Shown piece by piece: positions 7,852-14,042 of a stretch of DNA of 30,839 nt (its first letter is position 1; the number at the start of each line of letters is the position of its first letter). The position numbers and the translations under genes were made by a program. The notes under the pieces are model-generated. The model ran no database searches. It was not told the DNA's origin and worked only from the letters and a program-made list of their open reading frames with translations. The stretch is from a virus. The stretch covers positions 1 through 30,839 of IMG/VR virus record IMGVR_UViG_3300050139_000078; one strand, written 5' to 3'.

Positions 7852-10778
7852 TATCGACTAAGACCTAATTTACTTTTGACATTATTTTCTAACTTTTTAA
7901 TTTCTCTGTTTGCATGAGGATCGTTTGCGGCTCCTAAGCCAGCTTTTGCAGCCATGATCTTTGCAGCCTCTAGGAAGATACCACCAGCATGATCAATCTT
8001 GGCAGCACCAGCTCCAAATGACTCTGCTGAAGCTGCGGCTGCACCTTTAGCTTTACCTTCATATCCAGTATCGCCAAGTTTTTCTACGCTCTTTGCCATT
8101 TTACTTACTGCTGCAAATGCATCCTGTGCTGACTTGAAGCCTTTTGTAGCTTCAGCAGCGGCTTGAGCGAGTTGCTTAGATCCTTGAGTTAATAGATCGT
8201 CTGTTCCACGAACTGCTTCACTTCCACCCTTGCCGGCCATACCGCCAGCTATTTTTTTCTTAGAGTGAGGGTCATTTTCAGCATACACCGCTTCGATAGC
8301 CTTCAGGGCCTCAACGCCATTTCCGACCTTACCATTGATGCTAGTTTTACCCAACATCAGCTGTTCGTCCTCTGTTAGCTTATTAAAGTCTATCTTGCCC
8401 TTGCTATCCTTGACTTTCTTAAGGATGGAATCTCTCATTCTTTCATTGCCGACTGCAAAACCAATACCGCCACCTTCAATTAAAGTTGCCGCTCTGTCGT
8501 CCAACAAGGTGTTAACCATCTTGCCAGAATCTTTAGCAGATACATTAATACCTTTTTGACGGAACTGCTCGGCTCGTTTCGATGGATCCTTCTCATCCTT
8601 CATTGCTCTTAAGGTCTCTGTATCAATACTTTGAGCAGAAATTGCTTCAGTCATAGTCATGCCAGTAGTCTTACTGATCCTTGAAGTGGCAACCATTCCA
8701 GAGAAACTCATGTCTCTGTTAGTGCCCATAGCTTTAATATTCTCTTGGAGAGAAGCTGCACGCTCAAGTGAAGCCTCTTTATTCTTAGAGTTAGGATCAA
8801 CCATAGATGACAGCATAGTTGCAGCTGCTGCACTAGTATCTAATCCCATAGCACGACCAACAGAGGAAGCAGCCATACTTGCCGTATGATCTACCATCGC
8901 ATTGATTGCTTTAGATGAATCCATGCCTTTAGATACTGCAGCTTCGAGTACTCCACCGAGACTGGTCTGCGGGTTGTTTGCTCCTGCTGCTGCTAGTGTT
9001 GACATGCGGCCCATGTTCTCTTGCATTGTTCCCAAGCCAGAGCGCTCAAGACCACGAGCTGCAAACACTTGCTTCTCGTTGAATGTGCTTCCCATGTTCT
9101 GCACACCCATCTGAGACATCTTATTGAATTCTTCAGGACTCATGCGCGCCATTGATAACGCTGAGTCTATTCCGCCTTGACCATTGGGTGTACCTTTAGA
9201 AAGCTCCATCGATCTGTTTATAAAGCCTGCTCCAGCACTTCCCATGCCACGAGCTGTAGCTCCTAGACCAGCACCAAAATCTCTGAAACCTTGTAGTTGC
9301 TCTGCGCCGACGTGTTGTAACGCCTGTGTAGATGCCAAGTATCCGTTCACCGCTGAGATTCTACTAGAAGTCTCTGTAGTGCGTCTGTATAAGTCCATGC
9401 CGGTAGTTGCTGTCTGAGCAAGACCTGCCGCTGTATTAACTCCACCAGCTACAAGTTCTTGTGTCGCACCCGAACTCGTTCCTAATGCGTACGTAGCGGG
9501 ATTGAATTTCTCTCCACCACCTTCAGTCATCTGAAGAACACCAGCACCGGTCTGTGCCAATGCGCCTAGACCTTGTAACCCTGTAGCTGTGATCTGACCT
9601 GTAGAGATTGCATTACCAAAACCCTCTGCAGCACCAAACTGCGAGAGTTGCATCTGAGCTGCTATATTGCCCTTAGCAGCAGATTTATACGTGTCGTACT
9701 TTTGATTTTCTATACCAGCAAGTCCAGTAATATTCGATACCTGCTGAAGCCGTTGATTGACCAGAATTTCTTGAGCAGCACCAGAGGCAGATTGGAAACC
9801 GCTTGCAAGAGCGGATGCAACCTGTGATCCTCTAATTCCGCCACCAGAGGCAGCAATGCCCTTGTCTAATTTCTCTATGTTGTCAGCAGCTTCTTCTGCA
9901 TCACCCTTCAGTTTCCTGAAGTTAGCAGATGTTTCGTCTGTTTCTTTTGCAAGTTTCGATAGTGCATCAGTGAGTGCCTTAGCCTCAGTCATCTGAGCTT
10001 TTTGGAAATCATTGGCAGCGATCGACACCGCTTTGCCGCCTCTATTAATATTGAAGTTGCCAGTGTTTACATCTTCAGCTACTTGAGCTGCACCAAGCAT
10101 ATTGGCTGCTCTACCGCCAACCTTAAATAGATCGTCTTTTCTAGACTGTGGATCCATGCCCAAATTACGCTGGGTTCTCATTGCTGCTTCTGTTGTGCCC
10201 ATCACATTAACAGCAGCATTTCTCTTTGACTCTAATCGTTGAAGTTCGGCAACCTTACGAGGATCTTGCTCACCTTGTGAATTATATAAGCCTTCGCTAA
10301 CTGTAGCAGCTCTAGCACTTAAATTTTCAATGGTATTTTGAGCCGAAGCTTTTCTGCGCTCAAGCGTTTCCCATGGTGTATTCCCCATGGTCATGCTAGC
10401 ATTGATCGCAGAGCTTCCTCTGCTTACCTGCATACTCTGTCCATTGATAGAACTAGAACTATAAGACTGAGCAACTTTGATCTGTGTTAAGTCAGCAATA
10501 CGCTCAATCTGTGATCTTTGTCTAACATCACTGCGACCATTGATAGAGTCAAGTCGTTCTTGGCTCTTGGCATTCATGCCTAGCAGTTCTTTTTCAACTT
10601 CACCCGGTACGCCATAGTCTATGAGTTCTTCACGGGCATCTATCTTGTTTAATAGTTCCCCTGCTCTTACGAAGTCTGTTTCACTTTGAACAGTAGTGCG
10701 CTGAGCTCTCTTTTGTAGAGACTCGAAGTCCATTCCATTTGGTGGACCTTTGCCTGATTTATTAGGAGGACGTGCCAT
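7851..10778 (-). CDS. Tail tape measure protein
   Basis: This 975-aa protein is dominated by Ala, Gly, Met, Gln and Ser with long helical stretches, the typical tape measure composition, and it follows the two overlapping chaperone-type genes. The N-terminal 300 residues are charged and coiled-coil-like. The centre contains less charged Gly/Ala/Thr-rich segments (SSGATQELVAGGVNTAAGLA) that could enter a membrane. The C-terminus is lysine rich. No lysozyme or peptidase motif is visible. At about 0.15 nm per residue a helical ruler of this size implies a tail near 145 nm. The length estimate is an inference from tape measure scaling. Confidence 0.85.
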   Translation of the reverse strand: MARPPNKSGKGPPNGMDFESLQKRAQRTTVQSETDFVRAGELLNKIDAREELIDYGVPGEVEKELLGMNAKSQERLDSINGRSDVRQRSQIERIADLTQIKVAQSYSSSSINGQSMQVSRGSSAINASMTMGNTPWETLERRKASAQNTIENLSARAATVSEGLYNSQGEQDPRKVAELQRLESKRNAAVNVMGTTEAAMRTQRNLGMDPQSRKDDLFKVGGRAANMLGAAQVAEDVNTGNFNINRGGKAVSIAANDFQKAQMTEAKALTDALSKLAKETDETSANFRKLKGDAEEAADNIEKLDKGIAASGGGIRGSQVASALASGFQSASGAAQEILVNQRLQQVSNITGLAGIENQKYDTYKSAAKGNIAAQMQLSQFGAAEGFGNAISTGQITATGLQGLGALAQTGAGVLQMTEGGGEKFNPATYALGTSSGATQELVAGGVNTAAGLAQTATTGMDLYRRTTETSSRISAVNGYLASTQALQHVGAEQLQGFRDFGAGLGATARGMGSAGAGFINRSMELSKGTPNGQGGIDSALSMARMSPEEFNKMSQMGVQNMGSTFNEKQVFAARGLERSGLGTMQENMGRMSTLAAAGANNPQTSLGGVLEAAVSKGMDSSKAINAMVDHTASMAASSVGRAMGLDTSAAAATMLSSMVDPNSKNKEASLERAASLQENIKAMGTNRDMSFSGMVATSRISKTTGMTMTEAISAQSIDTETLRAMKDEKDPSKRAEQFRQKGINVSAKDSGKMVNTLLDDRAATLIEGGGIGFAVGNERMRDSILKKVKDSKGKIDFNKLTEDEQLMLGKTSINGKVGNGVEALKAIEAVYAENDPHSKKKIAGGMAGKGGSEAVRGTDDLLTQGSKQLAQAAAEATKGFKSAQDAFAAVSKMAKSVEKLGDTGYEGKAKGAAAASAESFGAGAAKIDHAGGIFLEAAKIMAAKAGLGAANDPHANREIKKLENNVKSKLGLSR

Positions 10779-11323
10779 TAGCTACCTTCAAAGTTATCGT
10801 CTATATCCTCGCCAAAAGTATCACCGTGGATTTTCTTAGCAGCGGCTAGCTGATCTTCCATCCACTTGATATTAGCAGGATCCTTAGTTGGATCAGGTTT
10901 CACTGCCTCTTGTTTGGCCGCTTTAGACTTAAGAGCTTCTAACTCTTTCTTCTCTTCTTGCTCGGCCCAATCAAGGTCAGCTTGTTCCTTATCTATCTCT
11001 ATCTTATCAGCTTCTCCCTCAAGACGCTCTTCCTCTGCAACCCTGCGCTCCACGCGATCATAGAACTCATATATGAGCTCTTCTAGAGTATATGACAAAA
11101 GGATTGGATCTTTGAGAGGGCGATTGTACGTGCGAGACCACCAGCTCTGAAGAAACAATAGGAGTTGCTTCTCTGAGTTTAGCTCGGATCTAGCATTGCT
11201 ATACGCTATTGCTTTTATTTGATCTAGGATTGAGGTGTTGCTGGTAATGGGCTCGATGGTGCTGCTGGAGTCGCTTGGCTCTCCTGAGCTTTCTTCGCCT
11301 TGTCCAGTAGGTCGTCTTTCCAT
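10778..11323 (-). CDS. Second tail assembly chaperone-type protein
   Basis: This 181-aa product overlaps the upstream gene by 100 bp in the -1 frame and sits just before the tape measure, the arrangement of paired chaperones such as lambda G and GT. Its first 40 residues are Ser/Thr-rich; residues 95-145 form a highly charged Glu/Lys/Asp coiled coil. An ATG at 11323 follows TTGAGGACAA, which offers a ribosome binding site, so independent initiation is plausible. I could not find a standard X-XXY-YYZ slippery heptamer in the overlap in the correct phase. It overlaps the tape measure start by TAATG. Confidence 0.65.
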   Translation of the reverse strand: MERRPTGQGEESSGEPSDSSSTIEPITSNTSILDQIKAIAYSNARSELNSEKQLLLFLQSWWSRTYNRPLKDPILLSYTLEELIYEFYDRVERRVAEEERLEGEADKIEIDKEQADLDWAEQEEKKELEALKSKAAKQEAVKPDPTKDPANIKWMEDQLAAAKKIHGDTFGEDIDDNFEGS

Positions 11324-11643
11324 TTGTCCTCAACTTCTTGAAGCTTTCTGTAGAGTGCAACTAAGGCATCTTCGTCTTCAATTGTAGCCCCACCGCTTGA
11401 TTGCAGCCACCAATTAGGACCATTCAAGATCTTGATGCGAAGGTTAGAGAGGCATATAGCTAAACCTTCAAGGCCGGCTGTTGGTGATGCAAAGTTACCA
11501 AGAAGTCTTGTCTTCTCTAATTCTAGAGCATGCTTCTGACCAATGTTAAGAGAGCAGAGTACAGTGAATGTCCCGTCATACTTCTTGCCCAAATCGGTAG
11601 TGTGTTCAAAATCAAAAACTTGCTGCTTTAACGGTAGGTCCAT
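11224..11643 (-). CDS. Tail assembly chaperone-type protein
   Basis: This 139-aa protein has a beta-rich N-terminus (VFDFEHTTDLGKKYDGTFTV), a segment with NWWLQSSGG, and a disordered Pro/Ala/Ser-rich tail that overlaps the next gene. In siphophages and myophages the gene at this place encodes a chaperone that coats the tape measure before tube polymerisation. The start has the ribosome binding site AGGAGAG. A -10 box lies 27 bp upstream, and a hairpin overlaps part of the ribosome binding site. The function is assigned from synteny. Confidence 0.62.
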   Translation of the reverse strand: MDLPLKQQVFDFEHTTDLGKKYDGTFTVLCSLNIGQKHALELEKTRLLGNFASPTAGLEGLAICLSNLRIKILNGPNWWLQSSGGATIEDEDALVALYRKLQEVEDKWKDDLLDKAKKAQESQATPAAPSSPLPATPQS

Positions 11644-11651
11644 TTAACTCT

Positions 11652-11683
11652 CCTATAGGTATACACTTCAATTATACCTTAGG
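11652..11683 (-). promoter_or_regulatory. Hairpin overlapping a ribosome binding site and a -10 box
   Basis: On the minus strand CCTAAGGTATA can pair with TATACCTATAGG with one bulged base. The distal arm reaches into the AGGAGAG ribosome binding site (11648-11654), and the proximal arm contains the TATAAT box (11671-11676). A read-through mRNA would contain both arms; an mRNA started from the box would lack the proximal arm. Confidence 0.4.
11671..11676 (-). promoter_or_regulatory. -10 box before the tail chaperone gene
   Basis: The minus strand reads GGTATAATTG, with the box 27 bp before the ATG at 11643, leaving room for a short leader with a ribosome binding site. No -35 hexamer is visible. 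Confidence 0.4.
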
Positions 11684-12359
11684 CGTTGTTGGTCTCGCCG
11701 CCGCCAGGACTAATTATGCTTCCACCGCTGCCCATGATGTTGGCAATGCCGGTAGAGTTAGTGATCGCATCGAGAGGTCCACCTGCAAACTGTCCAAGTA
11801 GTCGACTCTGGATTGAGTCCTTCTTCTTAGTTGTTTGATTCTGGTTGACTGGAAGCTCAGGAGTGCGCTCATCACGGAAGCCAATAGCTTTCCATGATAG
11901 TTGAACTTGAGCTAATGAGTCGACCCTAATATCTTCTGCTCTGCTTGTAATCATTGCCTTATCTGTAAAGAAAAGCAACTGATCTGTTGCAGAGTCACGA
12001 ACTTCAATAGAGATATACTGTTGAAATAGGAAGTTAAGGAGATCTGGTTGCCATAGTAGTGTGCCAGCACTCTGTCCTGGTATATGAAGTGCACTAATCG
12101 TACCTTCACATGTAACACGCTGAGGCGCAAGCTCGTAGGGAAGATAATCATCTATAGTGTTTATTTCTACTACGGTTGTATTTATACGAACACTGAAGTC
12201 AAATGCAAAGCCAACTAGTTTGCTGTTTATTTTTAAAGCACAACGAGGACCAGAGGCATATTTAGCAGTTGGTTTAGTAGAGAGAATCCCTGATATGTTG
12301 CTAGCGATGTTATTCGCTATCGAATTTCCTATTGATGGAACGTTATTAAATCCACTCAT
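11679..12359 (-). CDS. Tail tube-like paralog 3
   Basis: This 226-aa protein has a central region (CALKINSKLVGFAFDFSVRI, then CEGTISALHI) that aligns in pattern with the two tube-like proteins upstream: a strand with K(I/L)N, a (F/C)xFDFS/CSDFS motif, and a G(T/S)(I/L)S strand. The N-terminal 35 residues are low complexity (SIANNIASNISG) and the C-terminal 50 residues are Gly/Asn-rich, so it is a tube fold with flexible ends, perhaps a tube initiator or cap. Its start overlaps the preceding stop by TAATG. Tube-fold membership is inferred from motif similarity. Confidence 0.6.
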   Translation of the reverse strand: MSGFNNVPSIGNSIANNIASNISGILSTKPTAKYASGPRCALKINSKLVGFAFDFSVRINTTVVEINTIDDYLPYELAPQRVTCEGTISALHIPGQSAGTLLWQPDLLNFLFQQYISIEVRDSATDQLLFFTDKAMITSRAEDIRVDSLAQVQLSWKAIGFRDERTPELPVNQNQTTKKKDSIQSRLLGQFAGGPLDAITNSTGIANIMGSGGSIISPGGGETNNA

Positions 12360-13042
12360 TAGAATTGTTGTCCTGTGCCGCTGAAGTCAGCTACAAAAGA
12401 GTCTTCATCTACATATAGAGCAACAAAATTAAATCTCTGAATCGCTGCACCTCTTTTAGAAAGGCTGAAGTCTGCCTGTGTGATCCTGCAGTTACGAATA
12501 TTAGCTACACCAAGGACATCGTTCGCCTCTAGGTTGTTACCTGTAAGTGCGCCGCCTATAGTCTGCAATGCAGATGTAATTTGTCCTGCCACTGTGTTGT
12601 TAGTAGTACCAGGTGTTGCAATCTTCTGATAGACCTGAATATCAAATGTAGTTCCACCAGCAAGCTTGCTGGGATCTAGGGCTTCATTAGCTCTGCCATC
12701 ATTACCCACGCCGTTCCTTGATAGGAAATCGCCTAAGCTTCCGCCCCATTGACTGCCCCAGTTACCAACACCGTTTCCGGCATCGTTCTTGGCAATGCCG
12801 TGTGGTTCGCTTCCACCAACGTTTGACTGTGCATCCTTAACATACCTAATAATAGAGAAGCTCCCAGATACATTGTATCCAAGGGGCTCAACTGAAGTAC
12901 CCTCATACATTCCTAGTACTTTAGGAGTCTGAGTTAGAATTTGAACTGAGTAGGAAAAGTCTGAGCAGAATGCCATAGTCTTGCCGTTGAGCTTGATCTT
13001 AGCATTAGCACCAGTAATAAAGAAGGGACGAGCGGCTGACAT
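12359..13042 (-). CDS. Tail tube-like paralog 2
   Basis: This 227-aa protein starts with FITGANAKIKLNGKTMAFCS, nearly the same as the next upstream gene (FITGANAKILVGGVTFAYCS), and both end with a strand ending in DSF. It is therefore a paralog of the presumed major tube protein with an extra Gly/Asn-rich loop at about residues 70-125. Such second copies usually serve as tube initiators or terminators. The start has no ribosome binding site; TATAAT lies exactly 6 bp upstream, as expected for a leaderless message. Confidence 0.68.
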   Translation of the reverse strand: MSAARPFFITGANAKIKLNGKTMAFCSDFSYSVQILTQTPKVLGMYEGTSVEPLGYNVSGSFSIIRYVKDAQSNVGGSEPHGIAKNDAGNGVGNWGSQWGGSLGDFLSRNGVGNDGRANEALDPSKLAGGTTFDIQVYQKIATPGTTNNTVAGQITSALQTIGGALTGNNLEANDVLGVANIRNCRITQADFSLSKRGAAIQRFNFVALYVDEDSFVADFSGTGQQF

Positions 13043-13048
13043 GTAGTT

Positions 13049-13054
13049 ATTATA
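13049..13054 (-). promoter_or_regulatory. -10 box with leaderless spacing
   Basis: The minus strand reads AGTATAATAACTACATG. The box ends 6 bp before the ATG at 13042, and there is no purine-rich ribosome binding site in between. Confidence 0.5.
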
Positions 13055-13071
13055 CTATGCTCTAAGTCAAA

Positions 13072-13095
13072 TTAAAATGGGCCCTATTGGACCCA
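13072..13095 (-). terminator. Intrinsic terminator after the tail tube gene
   Basis: The minus strand forms TGGGTCC-AATA-GGGCCCA, a 7-bp stem with a 4-base loop, followed by TTTTAATTT. It lies 29 bp after the stop of the tube gene and before the next -10 box. Confidence 0.7.
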
Positions 13096-13123
13096 CTTTG
13101 TGTACACATTATGATAAGAGATA

Positions 13124-13684
13124 TTACGAGAGATCGATATCGCCAGAGTGTGATGCAGTGAACGAATCGTCGTCTGCCAAGATACCTACGAAATCAAGAC
13201 GATCAACTAAGATACCGCGCTTATTAAGCGATGCACTCTTACGAGTGAAGCGGCAGTCTGTGATGTTGATGAACTGAGTAGTAGTGATCGTGCCAGGCGC
13301 AGTTGCGCTTGCAGCAGTTGATTCTTGCTTCTGATATACAGCTAAGTCCCAAGTTTGCGAGAACAAGATGTTTCCAGGGTTGATCATGTCAGATGCTGTT
13401 CCGCCAGTAGTTGGAAGAACTTCACCAAGACCGTTACCATTCTTAGCAACGCTGGGCATTAGGTTTGTAGCAGCTACTTTAGTATAGCGAACTACTGATA
13501 GAGATCCAGCAACGGAGTAGTTGACAGGTTCATTTGTCACTGCTTCGTAGCGACCCATCGTTTCGATCGGGATAGTGTCTACAGAGACTTGATACGAAAC
13601 GTCAGAGCAGTAGGCGAAAGTTACGCCTCCAACTAAGATCTTCGCATTCGCGCCTGTTATAAATGAGGGCTTCTGTGCAGCCAT
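13124..13684 (-). CDS. Probable major tail tube protein
   Basis: This 186-aa protein is the most compact of three tube-like paralogs. It has the shared start FITGANAKILVGG, the motif YCSDVSYQVSVDTIPIETMG, the strand VAGSLSVVRYTK, and a C-terminus with FVGILADDDSF. Tube proteins form the inner hexameric rings through which DNA passes. It lies between the sheath and the tube-like paralogs and has its own promoter, leader hairpin and terminator, which fits a protein needed in many copies. The ribosome binding site is AAAGGAA, 7 bp before the ATG. Calling it the major tube protein is an inference from size and regulation. Confidence 0.72.
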   Translation of the reverse strand: MAAQKPSFITGANAKILVGGVTFAYCSDVSYQVSVDTIPIETMGRYEAVTNEPVNYSVAGSLSVVRYTKVAATNLMPSVAKNGNGLGEVLPTTGGTASDMINPGNILFSQTWDLAVYQKQESTAASATAPGTITTTQFINITDCRFTRKSASLNKRGILVDRLDFVGILADDDSFTASHSGDIDLS

Positions 13685-13695
13685 GTTAATTCCTT

Positions 13696-13715
13696 TTGGT
13701 CTTGTGGTTGACCAA
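13696..13715 (-). promoter_or_regulatory. Leader hairpin before the tail tube gene
   Basis: TTGGTC-AACCACAA-GACCAA forms a 6-bp stem just upstream of the AAGGA ribosome binding site in the presumed 5' leader. It could stabilise the mRNA. Confidence 0.4.
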
Positions 13716-13759
13716 TACCTTCCATTTTTTTAGGCAATCACTATGATCGACCTGAGATT

Positions 13760-13765
13760 ACTATA
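13760..13765 (-). promoter_or_regulatory. -10 box of the tail tube gene
   Basis: The minus strand reads GGGTATAGTAATC about 75 bp upstream of the tube ATG. It is one base from the TATAAT consensus seen before other genes here. Confidence 0.38.
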
Positions 13766-13782
13766 CCCTAATTTGGGTTAAG

Positions 13783-14004
13783 TTACTTTATTGACCACTG
13801 CCCATTTTTAGACATAGAGCAGTATTCGCCCTTTGTAATGGGTTTTTTGCCGCTGATGATCCCTTTTACATCACGTTCAGGGATATTAGCTGGATGATCT
13901 TCGGGCTCTGGTACTGGCGGGAGCTTCACTGACTCGTTCTTAATCTTCTTGGCAGCCTTCATAGACTTAAGAAGTTCTTCAAGTTTTGTGCGTAGTTTAT
14001 CCAT
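13783..14004 (-). CDS. Small basic protein between sheath and tube genes, unknown
   Basis: This 73-aa protein starts with an amphipathic Lys-rich helix (LRTKLEELLKSMKAAKKIKN) followed by a Pro-rich linker (LPPVPEPEDHP) and a small C-terminal part with KGEYCSMSKNGQW. The ribosome binding site is AGGACT. It sits right after the sheath terminator, so its expression may depend on read-through. I do not recognise a family. Confidence 0.6.
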   Translation of the reverse strand: MDKLRTKLEELLKSMKAAKKIKNESVKLPPVPEPEDHPANIPERDVKGIISGKKPITKGEYCSMSKNGQWSIK

Positions 14005-14010
14005 ATAGTC

Positions 14011-14038
14011 CTAAAAGAAAAGGGGCGTTAAGCCCCTT
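14011..14038 (-). terminator. Intrinsic terminator after the tail sheath gene
   Basis: The minus strand forms AAGGGGC-TTAAC-GCCCCTT followed by TTCTTTTAG, a 7-bp GC-rich stem and T-rich tail. It begins 4 bp after the sheath stop codon. Confidence 0.8.
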
Positions 14039-14042
14039 ATTG

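Noticed and set aside
11224-11323. GGGAAAG-type lambda G/GT frameshift site
   Set aside because: TGGAAAG is present but in the wrong phase for a -1 shift from the upstream frame.
12179-12186. TATTTATA (TATAAATA on the minus strand), T4 late promoter-like
   Set aside because: It lies inside a coding region far from any start; a second one at 17960-17967 is also inside a gene. Chance in AT-rich DNA is likely.
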